Origin: Chamaecyparis obtusa
Taxonomy: Eukaryota; Streptophyta; Pinopsida; Cupressales; Cupressaceae
Assembly (NCBI GenBank): GCA_027943335.1
Contig: BSBK01000761.1
Coordinates: forward strand, 849,001-913,000
Reading direction: 5' to 3'
DNA: 64,000 nucleotides
In this document: piece after piece, positions 47,842-56,039 of the stretch
Layout: each line of letters begins with the position of its first letter
Numbering within the stretch: position 1 is the first letter of the stretch
The notes under the pieces: model-generated
Database searches by the model: none
What the model saw: only the letters and a program-made list of their open reading frames with translations
What the model was told of the DNA's origin: nothing
Program-made: the position numbers and the translations under genes

Positions 47842-48608
47842 CTATTTGGAAAACCAAGGGAATCATATCAATATTCTATATCAGTGGATTATTTTAAGTA
47901 AATCAATCAAATTGCAATCAATCAAGCTATCACCATTTGTTCGTGTCTCTATGTCTTGAGAGTGAATTATCAGTTATCAATCCTATCATTGTTCTACTAT
48001 TAGATTTTTTTTTCTATCCGATCAGATTGAAAAATCACACATTCATTGGTACTATTATCTTGATATCCTAATCACTTTCTTTTTTTAACTACAATAGACC
48101 TATCTATCTTGGACAATCACTCAATTATCTAGAAATATCAAATTTTATCAGAAAATCAAAGTTTGAGTATCAAAATTATCAAAATTCCTAGACGCGTCAT
48201 TTGCCTATGCGGAGGCGGCATTTTACTTTAGGTGGTGAATAAATTTTCACACGTAGCACTTTATCAAGTAGACGTGGTACTTTAGTTGTTAAGCAACATT
48301 TCATGACCCTAGGTGACATTTCATCATATCTAGGCATCATTCAAATCATAGGAATTTTTCACGTGGTGTTTTATACATAGTTTGATTAAATTGCCCTAGT
48401 TTTAGGTGGTATCAAATTTATCACAGGCAAGTTTTAAACTATCTTAAGTGACATTTCACTACGCAAATGTGGTACTTCATAATCCTAGGCATCATTTAAG
48501 ATATCCTAGGTGGCATTTTGCAAAAATTACAACTAAAAATCAAGAAAATCATACAATAAATGCTAAAAAAGTTGTAATAAATGTACTAGGAGGATCAAAA
48601 TCACTTAC
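47842..48608 (-). other. 767-bp GT-AG intron of the antisense gene
   Basis: It begins GTAAGTGATTTTG and ends GGTTTTCCAAATAG. The middle (48190-48530) is made of degenerate repeats such as GGCATTTTACTT, GCACTTTATC, GACATTTCATC and GGTACTTCA, spaced 30-60 bases. The acceptor is predicted; a second AG 14 bases downstream (CTGTAAG) is not in the same relation to the frame's conserved start. Confidence 0.5.
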
Positions 48609-48683
48609 CGAAGGTCTGTAATCCAAAGGTCTCTGGTACCGATGACATCTCTCGAACCGATGCTCTTGAATAGGCACAACCAT
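48609..48683 (-). CDS. exon 1 of the antisense gene
   Basis: ATG at 48683 to TCG at 48609, followed on the minus strand by a consensus GTAAGT donor. No stop lies inside. It joins the plant mobile domain frame in phase. It was chosen because a TATA box lies about 80 bases upstream and exon 2 has no in-frame start near its beginning. Confidence 0.6.
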
Positions 48684-48761
48684 CGTGATCAACTTTCTTA
48701 GGATCAGAGCAAAATCTCAATAGTCAAAAGTGAAAATGCATAGTAAATTTGGGTTTCTCAA

Positions 48762-48773
48762 CCTATTTATGCT
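48762..48773 (-). promoter_or_regulatory. TATA box of the antisense gene
   Basis: On the minus strand GCATAAATAGGT, about 80 bases upstream of the ATG at 48683, a normal plant spacing for TATA box, start site and short 5' UTR. Confidence 0.55.
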
Positions 48774-49196
48774 ATTTGACCTAATTTTGAGGTAATTTTT
48801 GACCTAGCAATCTATATCAACAATCAATCAAACCGGGGCATTTGTTGAAACCTTTAATATCATCAAGGTTTTTCATAAATGAAAACATATTGGATCCATT
48901 ATAAATCAATTTCATCAATGTTCCTATCCGACAATCAATCTATTTTCATTTCTAAGGGGGCATCATCAGAGTATCAAATTGGCATCAGATTCAATGACAT
49001 CATTGAATCTGGGACATTAATTTTTTTTTTTGAACTATTATCAATGGGGCATGTTACATCATTTTTCAAATCAGGCATTATCAATCAAAGCAGTTTCAAA
49101 TCAGGTTTCAAATCAGTTTTGTATCAATCAATCAAGAATCGAATCAGTGATCAGGACATGCAATTTTCTTTGAATCAATGCATTACACACATCAAT

Positions 49197-49211
49197 TCAA
49201 AGAGGGGCATT
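49197..49211 (+). other. polypurine tract of the TAT element
   Basis: CAAAGAGGGGCATT just before the 3' LTR start. Confidence 0.75.
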
Positions 49212-50127
49212 TATAGACACTCAAAACTGGACAGGTGTCTTAAAATCATTCAAATTTACAAAATCTTAGCTAAATGCTCTGATTCTCATCAAAATGGATC
49301 AAATCAATTTTTAAATGGACATTTATTAATCAAAATTGGACAAAATCATTTAAATCAAAGGAAAAATCAAATCATGACATTAAATAATTAAATACAAGCT
49401 TAAAGGGATAAATCAGACTATATAATTTGATTTTAATCAAAAATCAAATTGAACCTATTCCCTTACATGGCTAATTTAATTAATTGATGGAATTTAATTA
49501 ATCCTAATAGCTTTCAACATAATTTGAAAAACCAATGAGAATTGAGAACAAAAGCACATGGATCACTCCAAAATAGTTGAATCTCAATCACACATTTTCA
49601 ACTTTGAATCTCAACCATTCAAATTTGTCTATTTGTCCAAACCTTTGAGACAATCATTTAAATTGTTCCCCCATTTAAAAACATTTCAAAGTTTTTGACT
49701 CAACCAAGGCCAAATCATGATTAAATAACTCTACCCCCTACCCTTGGGATTTTACTATAAATAGAATTCATTTTGAGAGCATAAAATATCTTAGAAATTC
49801 AAGTGCATAGCATCATCATTATAGGAAATTTGAGAGAAAATTGATAGCAATTGAGAGCTATTGAGAGTATTATCATGAACATTTGAATTAATCTTTGTAT
49901 CATTTTGGAGAATTGAGAGCTAGATTAAGCATTTTATCATACTTTCTCATTCTAGGATTGTCACTAGTGGAGAATAAGGTTGAGAGCTATACTTACCAAG
50001 CTTAGATAGAGAACCATGAGATGTCATGGATGTTAATTTCAATTCTTTAGTTTAAATTTTCATTGTATTTGCATAGAATTGTAGTTAATTTTCCTAATTT
50101 CTTGAATGTGTAAAACATTCAAACACA
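49212..50127 (+). repeat. 3' LTR of the TAT element
   Basis: 916 bases, aligned with 24503-25438. The terminal TG is mutated to TA (TATAGACACTC). It ends ATTCAAACACA and is followed by the target copy CAAAC at 50128-50132. TATA box ACTATAAATAGAA near 49753. Confidence 0.92.
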
Positions 50128-50132
50128 CAAAC

Positions 50133-50480
50133 AAGTGGACTAGATCCTATAACCATAACAACAAGGAAGAAGAGATTCTTATTGCAGCCTTATCAAAGAA
50201 ATCCAATCTTTGAAATCTGACATTCAAGACTTGAAGAAAGAAAATGATACATCCTCTAACAAATACCCATTGAGAACAATCTATCCTTTTCTCTTTGATA
50301 ATGATCAATCTATATATTCATCTTCTTCAAGAAAGGACACTTTAAAATTTCACATCAAGTCTATCTTTGACCAATATCAAATTCCTAACAATCCAATCTT
50401 TTATCAAGAAAATCTCCATGACCAACCTATCTGTTAATACACTGAATTTGCACCCTTAGTTCAAGCTCTCGTAGTCTTGA
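50133..50480 (+). pseudogene. gypsy-1 gag, N-terminal segment
   Basis: It continues from the ATG at 24491: NHNNKEEEILIAALSK, then after a one-base shift LKSDIQDLKKENDTSSNK, which looks like a short coiled coil. Next are YPLRTIYPFLFDNDQSIY, KDTLKFHIKSIFDQYQIP and NPIFYQENLHDQPIC before a stop. A solo LTR breaks it at 50480. Confidence 0.6.
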
Positions 50481-51021
50481 TAACTCAGTATAACATGGGA
50501 ATCATCTCAAGGTTGTGGGACCTTTTGCTAACCGAGATGAAACCTCCAGATTCTAGGCTAGTTCCTCTTGGATAATCACCTTGATTTTCTCTTAACAGGA
50601 AAGTAAACTTTGAGGGGAAAGGGATAGAAGGAATGCATGAAATGAAATGACTAAAAGCAAATCTACCTACTAGGTGATGCACCGAAATGAGATGAATACA
50701 ATACACTGGACAAACTAGCATGAAGGCTCTCAGATCTAATAGAACACACTCTCTCTAAATAGGCTTGCATAAGTATTTCACAGAGGGGCCAGGGCAAATG
50801 ACATGGGCTGTGACCTGCAAGCAAGCATTCTCTTCAGCAAAAGGGTACAGGAATGAGACAGAAAGACAGGGGCTGAGCTATACCCACAAACTCAATCCAA
50901 TCAGATCAATACACAATAGTACACCTGTGAGCTGAAAGAAAGAAGGGGTCTGGAACTCCAAGAATTCTCTAATAGAACCAGTATATTACATTCAATAAGA
51001 GAAATACAGACAAGGAAGAGA

Positions 51022-51140
51022 CTAGAGGGGAGAACAAACTACCACAGATAGCCTCTATTAAACCTGAGATTTCAATGAAAGATTACAAATTGTAAGAGCT
51101 AGAGGGCAGAACAAACGCCACAGATAACTCCCAAGAAAGA
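51022..51140 (-). repeat. 77-bp partial direct repeat in the solo LTR leader
   Basis: CTAGAGGGGAGAACAAAC, then CCACAGATA near 51022, returns as CTAGAGGGCAGAACAAAC, then CCACAGATA near 51099, an offset of 77 bases. Confidence 0.65.
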
Positions 51141-51238
51141 GAAAAACTCTTTTACAGATTGTAAACTCTGAGCACTAAGGCTCCAAAAAACAAACTATAT
51201 ACAACCTTGCACGTAGGTAGGAGTCAAAAGTTAACTAG

Positions 51239-51249
51239 GGTTATATAGA
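51239..51249 (-). promoter_or_regulatory. TATA box of the solo LTR
   Basis: Minus strand CTATATAACCC. The palindrome cluster lies upstream (higher coordinates) and the repeated leader downstream. Confidence 0.55.
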
Positions 51250-51600
51250 TATGCATAAAATAATCAACCCTAAACTAGCTGTGTCTGATCATAAATGCCT
51301 CTTTGCAAAATCATAGCTGATTAGATACTTTGTTGCATGCCCATGCCCTATACCGCAATCAACCTACAGACACAAAGGCCTGGATTCAACAACCTCCTTG
51401 CAAACCCATACTGCCATGAATGCACAAAAATTTGATCAGATTTTGGAATGGACTCAAAATGGCACCTTAAAAAACTCTACACATTCCTCTAACTGCAACC
51501 GCCCTGGCGACATAAATTTTCTTCAGCTACCTACACTTTGCAAACATCCCCGCAAAAGAAAACCCACCAAAGCAACCATGCCGCCCTTGAAATGAACATG

Positions 51601-52875
51601 GTCGCATGATCGCACGAGGCTAGGAAGGCCCATGCGATCATGCGACAAACTCTTTTGAAACCAGCCGCTTGATAAAGCAATTGTCACATGATCGCATGAG
51701 GCTGAAAGGCATTCATGCGATCATGCAAAAAGTTCTTTTGAAATCTACCACCGCCTTGCCACAAAATGACACCTCAGGCCCTCGCAAAATCTGCCACCTG
51801 TCAAGCCTTCATCGACCTCCACCCACCCACTGCAGACTGGACATGTCACCAAACCACAAGCCCACCGAAGCCCCGTTGACCGCTAGGGGGTTGTCGCATG
51901 ATCACATGCGGCTAAGAGGCCGCATGAGATCATGTGACAGGCTTCTAATGCTCACGCAATCTTAACCCCGAGCTTACCTAAGGTTCACATTTCCTCTTGT
52001 CGCCAAGTCGCTTGTTTCTTTCTTAACCCCGGGCATCCCTCAGCAACCATGCGAAAACTATTGATCTCTGCTTTATCCGACGGTAGTCACTGAGTCTCGT
52101 AAGACTTTTGGCATATTCCCCTCCATTAGGAGATTACCCGACTAAGGGAAGTCTCGTAATCACCAGATAGAAGGAATATTCCTCTTTTTACTGTGAGATT
52201 ACCCGATCGAGCATAGAACTGGGCCCACCTCCAACTGCGCAACCACGCAAAGCTTGCCAACCTCGAGCCCGTACTGCCATGTGTCACTCCTCCATTCGGT
52301 CTGACCACCACATCAGCAAACACCTCAACACCCCAGCACAGACCCACAACAACACTGCCCGCAAGCATGCTAACCGCTGACGGTTTGTTGCATGGTCACA
52401 TGGGCTCGGAAGAGCCCATGCGATCATGTGACTAACCACATGATGCTTCCCCCGCTAGACCATAAACTACCACCATTGAAACTAGACATGGTTTGTCGCA
52501 TGGTTGCATGGGCTCGGAAGAGCCCATGCGATGATGCAACCAACCGTTAGCCGCTGACCGTCGCTGAACCCTGTAGACCATCACCGAACCCTGCAGACCG
52601 TCTATCACATGATGCTTCACCCGCTGGATCGCAAACTGCCTGGAGTTGGCCGCTGAAACCTGACCGTGAACCACTGACGGCTAGTCGCATGGTCGCATGG
52701 GCTCGAAGAGCCCATGCGATCATGCGACCAACATGAAACTATTACGTGCTGACTGCTGGTAGCCTGAAGGCTTGAAGACCATGAACTAGGCCCCACCTAG
52801 TACCTCGGGGTTGCACACTTAATGGCTAGTCGCATGTTCGCATAGCCTAAAAAAAGGGCTATGCAAACATGCGAC
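51601..52875. repeat. cluster of seven dispersed palindromes
   Basis: Palindromes at 51601-51646, 51683-51727, 51893-51940, 52387-52432, 52495-52540, 52684-52728 and 52829-52875. The common arm is GTCGCATGATCGCATGGGCT and its reverse complement; arms are 14-21 bases with 0-5 mismatches and loops of 3 to about 18 bases. The one at 52684 has 21-base arms with a single mismatch and a GAA loop. Four share GCTCGGAAGAGC-like centres. The sequences between them are not repeated in the same way, so the arms themselves are the conserved unit. Confidence 0.93.
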
Positions 52876-52974
52876 AAGCCATAGCAGATTGTCGAAAATG
52901 CCAAAGGGACCCACCTAGTCGGAGTTGCACAGATGGAAAGATGCAGATGCTAGAGAAGGGTAAAGTGCGCTTAG

Positions 52975-53145
52975 GGCCGAAAACACAGAAGGGGTGTCGA
53001 AAACACAGAGGGTTTTCGAGCCAGGGTCGAAAACACACCAAATTTTCAGAGCGGAGAGGTTGAAAACACACCGAGTTTTCATACCAAAAGGTAGAAAACA
53101 TTCCGAGCCTGCAAAGAGGAGGTCGAAAACACACTGGGTTTTTGA
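52975..53145. repeat. imperfect tandem repeat of about 30 bp
   Basis: Six copies of GTCGAAAACACAC plus a variable part, mostly ending in TTTTC, at about 52976, 52996, 53026, 53059, 53090 and 53122. The array sits at the outer end of U3, just inside the LTR end. Confidence 0.85.
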
Positions 53146-53152
53146 CACTTGA

Positions 53153-53650
53153 GCATTTCATTGGAAAACAAGATTGTGGCCAAAAATGAACGACAAGGAA
53201 TTTTTTGGGCAACACTATCTTTGATCAAGAATCTATTCTATCAATCCATGATAATCCAATCTTTGATTAATAAAATGAAGAGGTTACATCACTTTCGGCT
53301 AGGAATCTTGTCTATCAGTCATATGGAAACAAAAAATCATATCATCATGATCTTGAATCTCAAATTTCTTTGACAAACACAAGGGAATCCAAATGTCCAT
53401 TGGAAAAATCTTTCACTCCTCTAGGATAGTCTTATGAATTAGCTTTGGAAGAATTGTTTGAAAATAATATCATCACATTACCTCCAACCACTTCAAGGGG
53501 ACTTTTCATTCTTGAGTACCAACTATGTGTATCATCAAAATAATGAGCATAAAACTTCAAATTGCATGGAATTGAAACACAAAATTGAAGATCTCATTGA
53601 TGATGACATAATTGAAATTGAGAATCCTAATGACTCATCTAAAGATGATA
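53153..53650 (+). pseudogene. gypsy-1 gag, C-terminal segment
   Basis: It resumes after the solo LTR with frames giving NTIFDQESILSIHDNPIFD, then EKSFTPLG-stop-SYELALEELFENNIITLPP. A frame change leads to NNEHKTSNCMELKHKIEDL and IDDDIIEIENPND. The pattern FxPLGxxxxxALxxL...LPP, then H..TxNCxxLKxxIxDLID, is the same as in the TAT gag at 29240-29470, so this is the end of gag with its His/Cys remnant. Confidence 0.75.
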
Positions 53651-55400
53651 TTACTCCCAATCTTGATCAAAATCATGAACCCATGTCTAGTAATGATTCT
53701 CATGCCATCTCTACCTCTTCCATCATGCATTCATCTCCTAAAAAATCAAAGCCATCCAAAATTCCTCCATTGAACAAAGAACTTAATGCTTTTCATGCTA
53801 ACTATGCATATCCTCAAGGACTACCTCTAAAAGAGAACCAAGATAATATACATCTTTCTACAAACCCCTTCCATGCTTCAAAGGTCATAGATCCAAAGCT
53901 TCCTTGTGCTTCAACGTCTACCATACCTATCGTAAATGTTCCTTCATTATCCCTTCAAGAATCCCTCACACATATTCGAACTCCTGCTTCATCCTTAGAA
54001 GTGGTTCCATGTCAAGAAGACAATCTGAAGTGTGAAGAAATAAATATCAATAAAGATCAAGATCCAGATACCATCCATCCTTATCCAATGGTTGACCAAA
54101 GTCCCATATCCCAAGAATCTCATGATGATCCCTTCATACCCTTTAATTTCTTCCAAGAAGATATCCCTCCACCTCTTATAACTTATCCATCTCCCAAGCA
54201 AGATCAAGATACTCCTTTCATCATCTCTAATGAGCTTATTGAAAATCAAGAGAAAAGTATTCTTCCTACATTATCCAAAGATGTTTGTCAAGATTAGAAT
54301 ATCTCAGCAACTCCTTGTCATAATCCTCCACATCCATCTAAAAAATCTCCCATTTTTCCTACTCCTTTGCATAAGAAAGTTTTTTTTGCTTATATCAAAG
54401 CTACCCATGAGCCTATTGGTATAAGAATCTTATAGATCAGAGCCTTAGCCACACTTCTCACTCTATGGATGTTGATATCCCTATCCATTTTCCATTTTCA
54501 TCATTTGAATCCATCCTTGGTCCTTATAACCCAAAGTTGACACCTTCATATCTTCCATCCATATTGGGACCTTGTATCTCCCCATCCACTATACCTCTCA
54601 CTCCTAGCTTGTCATCCACTTCTCCCATCATACCTCAAGCTCAACAAAGACATGCATCCTTAAGAAATTCCTATCTATCCATTCATCTAAACTCGTCATA
54701 TGAACCTCATTCATCCATAATTCCTAAGTCTTTTGGAAGCAATTTGGATGTACAACATAAAAATAAAAAATACATGAATCCACTTACCTATGAAGATCAC
54801 CATGTCCTATCTAATCGACATGTGGCAACAAATAAAAATGAAATATTAAAGAGACCACAAGGGTCCTCAAATAAAATAAAAGAAAATCAAAATCACCTAA
54901 AAGTAAAGAAACTCAAAAGCTATGTGGATTGCCAAGTCTCTCTTAAAGGAATTGAATAGAAAATAAAAATCAAAGTTGACATTCAATCTTCCAAAGACTT
55001 CCACTATGTATCCTTCCAAATATCTTACATCCTCTCCTTCATCCATTTTGGGTCCTTGTGTCCCAAGATCCGCATCACTTCCTACATCAAAACCTCAAGC
55101 TATCCAATTAAATCTCCCTCCAATTACCCACTACTCTTCAAGGTGTGTGTCAATGTTGATCTTGTCACCCTTTCAACATACTCTACACAAATCTTTCAAC
55201 ACCCTATCCCTTATCCAACACCTACTTACTATCCTTCCATTCCCTTTGTCCAATACATTGCATAAACATCTATCCTTATCCTCCATCTCATTTCCCTATG
55301 ATCACCTTATCAACATCCTTGAGCATACCTTTTTGTGGCCTTGGCCCATAAAAACATATCTTTCTAAAGGAGCATTATCCAAAGAGTATTAGGCTTGAGT
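53651..55400 (+). pseudogene. gypsy-1 Ser/Pro-rich region, no pol
   Basis: Three open stretches (to 54297, 54465-54959 and 54976-55392) encode a Ser-, Pro-, His- and Thr-rich, low-complexity product: HAISTSSIMHSSPKKSKP, PLNKELNAFHANYAYPQ, SILGPYNPKLTPSYLP and SILGPC repeated. No protease, RT, RNase H or integrase can be seen before the post-integrase block at 55430. Gypsy-1 therefore seems to be a non-autonomous derivative that keeps gag and a disordered tail. Confidence 0.5.
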
Positions 55401-55557
55401 TCCTCCAAAAAATCTAAAAATCACAAAAAAGTGCCTTGGTGAAAACTTGGTAAACAGGCACCTTGGTAGAAAAAGTAAAGAGAAATAAATTCACCCTATG
55501 GTGAAAACCACTACTTGTGGCACCTTGGACAAGTACCATGATGAAAACCTAGCAAGT
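55401..55557 (+). other. gypsy-1 post-integrase block
   Basis: GTGCCTTGGTGAAAAC...GGCACCTTGGTAG matches the TAT element at 44326-44362. It is cut at 55558 by the next LTR element. Confidence 0.6.
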
Positions 55558-55572
55558 TGATGTGGAGGAAAT

Positions 55573-55800
55573 TGAAGGATTTGAGAATACAAATCTACAT
55601 AGCCCACGAATATCTGCAAACTGGAATAACCTGTTACAAGAGAAGAATGGAGACAAACTGCAATAGCTCTCAAAAGTAAAATTTCATTATAGAAATTAAA
55701 AAAGAGCAATTACAAGATTCATCCTTAAATAAGAGAATGAGAAACCCTAAGTGAATCTTTAGAGAGGAATAAAAGATAAAAATAATCTATTACTCTAACA
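55573..55800 (-). repeat. 3' LTR of the complete copia element
   Basis: 228 bases; the minus strand starts TGTTAGAGTAATAG and ends AATCCTTCA. The polypurine tract TTTTAAGGGGGG (55801-55812, minus) precedes it. Confidence 0.95.
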
Positions 55801-56039
55801 CCCCCCTTAAAATGAGTTTAGGGAAAAGCTACAAACTAAAAGCTAAAGAAGCTAAAGAAAAACAAGATGAAAAGCAAATTTGGGTCCTGACAAAAAATCC
55901 TGATCAGGTACTCAATCACAACCAAATCTCTATAAAGTGGAGAAATAGAGAAAAACTCATGGGAAAAACTCTACTCCAAAAAGAGATGAAACAACATGCT
56001 AGAAAGAACCATGAAGGAGGGAAGGCCTCACTGAGACCC

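Larger units (their letters stand above)
46063..48683 (-). pseudogene. antisense two-exon gene with plant mobile domain
   Basis: On the minus strand, exon 1 is 48683-48609 (25 codons, MVVPIQEHRFERCHRYQRP), ending TCG before GTAAGT. Exon 2 is 47841-46063, after TTTTCCAAATAG. Both junctions are phase 0. Exon 2 holds a plant mobile domain (the aminotransferase-like family): WTVAS, ELTQPEYHVIEMCGLSFLLD, ERWHSNHNTFHLPFGEM, TPEDVYRLL, LQLWVWEHLP, then a WRPYLG motif, an acidic DDDDEDGDGDGG run and a Pro/Gln-rich tail ending DGLGALIGS before two stops. The frame stays open to indels for 592 codons; only nonsense changes (mostly TAG) break it. Antisense ORFs between integrase and the 3' LTR are known in TAT elements. 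The product may have influenced silencing or DNA-related processes, as host mobile-domain proteins do; that is inference. Confidence 0.8.
24503..50127 (+). mobile_element. TAT-lineage Ty3/gypsy retrotransposon (25.6 kb with nested insertions)
   Basis: Two LTRs of one family, 24503-25438 and 49212-50127, bracket the unit, and CAAAC flanks it on both sides (24498-24502 and 50128-50132). Coding order on the plus strand is gag, protease, G-patch-like segment, RT, RNase H, a second RNase H, integrase. A second RNase H and a long region between integrase and the 3' LTR are marks of the plant TAT/Ogre group. No chromodomain follows integrase. An antisense gene occupies 46063-48683. Two insertions sit between protease and RT (30740-32269 and 32274-39582); without them the element would be about 16.8 kb. 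It sits inside gypsy-1. Confidence 0.93.
50481..53147 (-). mobile_element. 2.67-kb solo LTR
   Basis: On the minus strand it starts TGTCAAAAACCC and ends GAGTTA, where CA seems mutated to TA. It has no protein-coding sequence. The minus-strand TATA box (CTATATAACCC, 51239-51249) is followed by a leader with repeated phrases, so U3 is 51250-53147 and R/U5 is 50481-51210. U3 is rich in GC compared with all neighbouring DNA and carries seven palindromes and a set of 30-bp repeats. A family this long suggests a large retrotransposon, with the internal part lost by LTR recombination. Confidence 0.75.
50476..53152. repeat. 5-bp target duplication of the solo LTR
   Basis: CTTGA at 50476-50480 and 53148-53152. 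Removing the unit between them keeps one gypsy-1 gag frame open (SSSRSLEHFIGKQDCG), which supports these edges. Confidence 0.75.

Noticed and set aside
51601..52875. CRISPR-like array of direct repeats
   Set aside because: The units are palindromes at irregular 80-450-base distances in plant DNA, with no regular spacers or cas genes.
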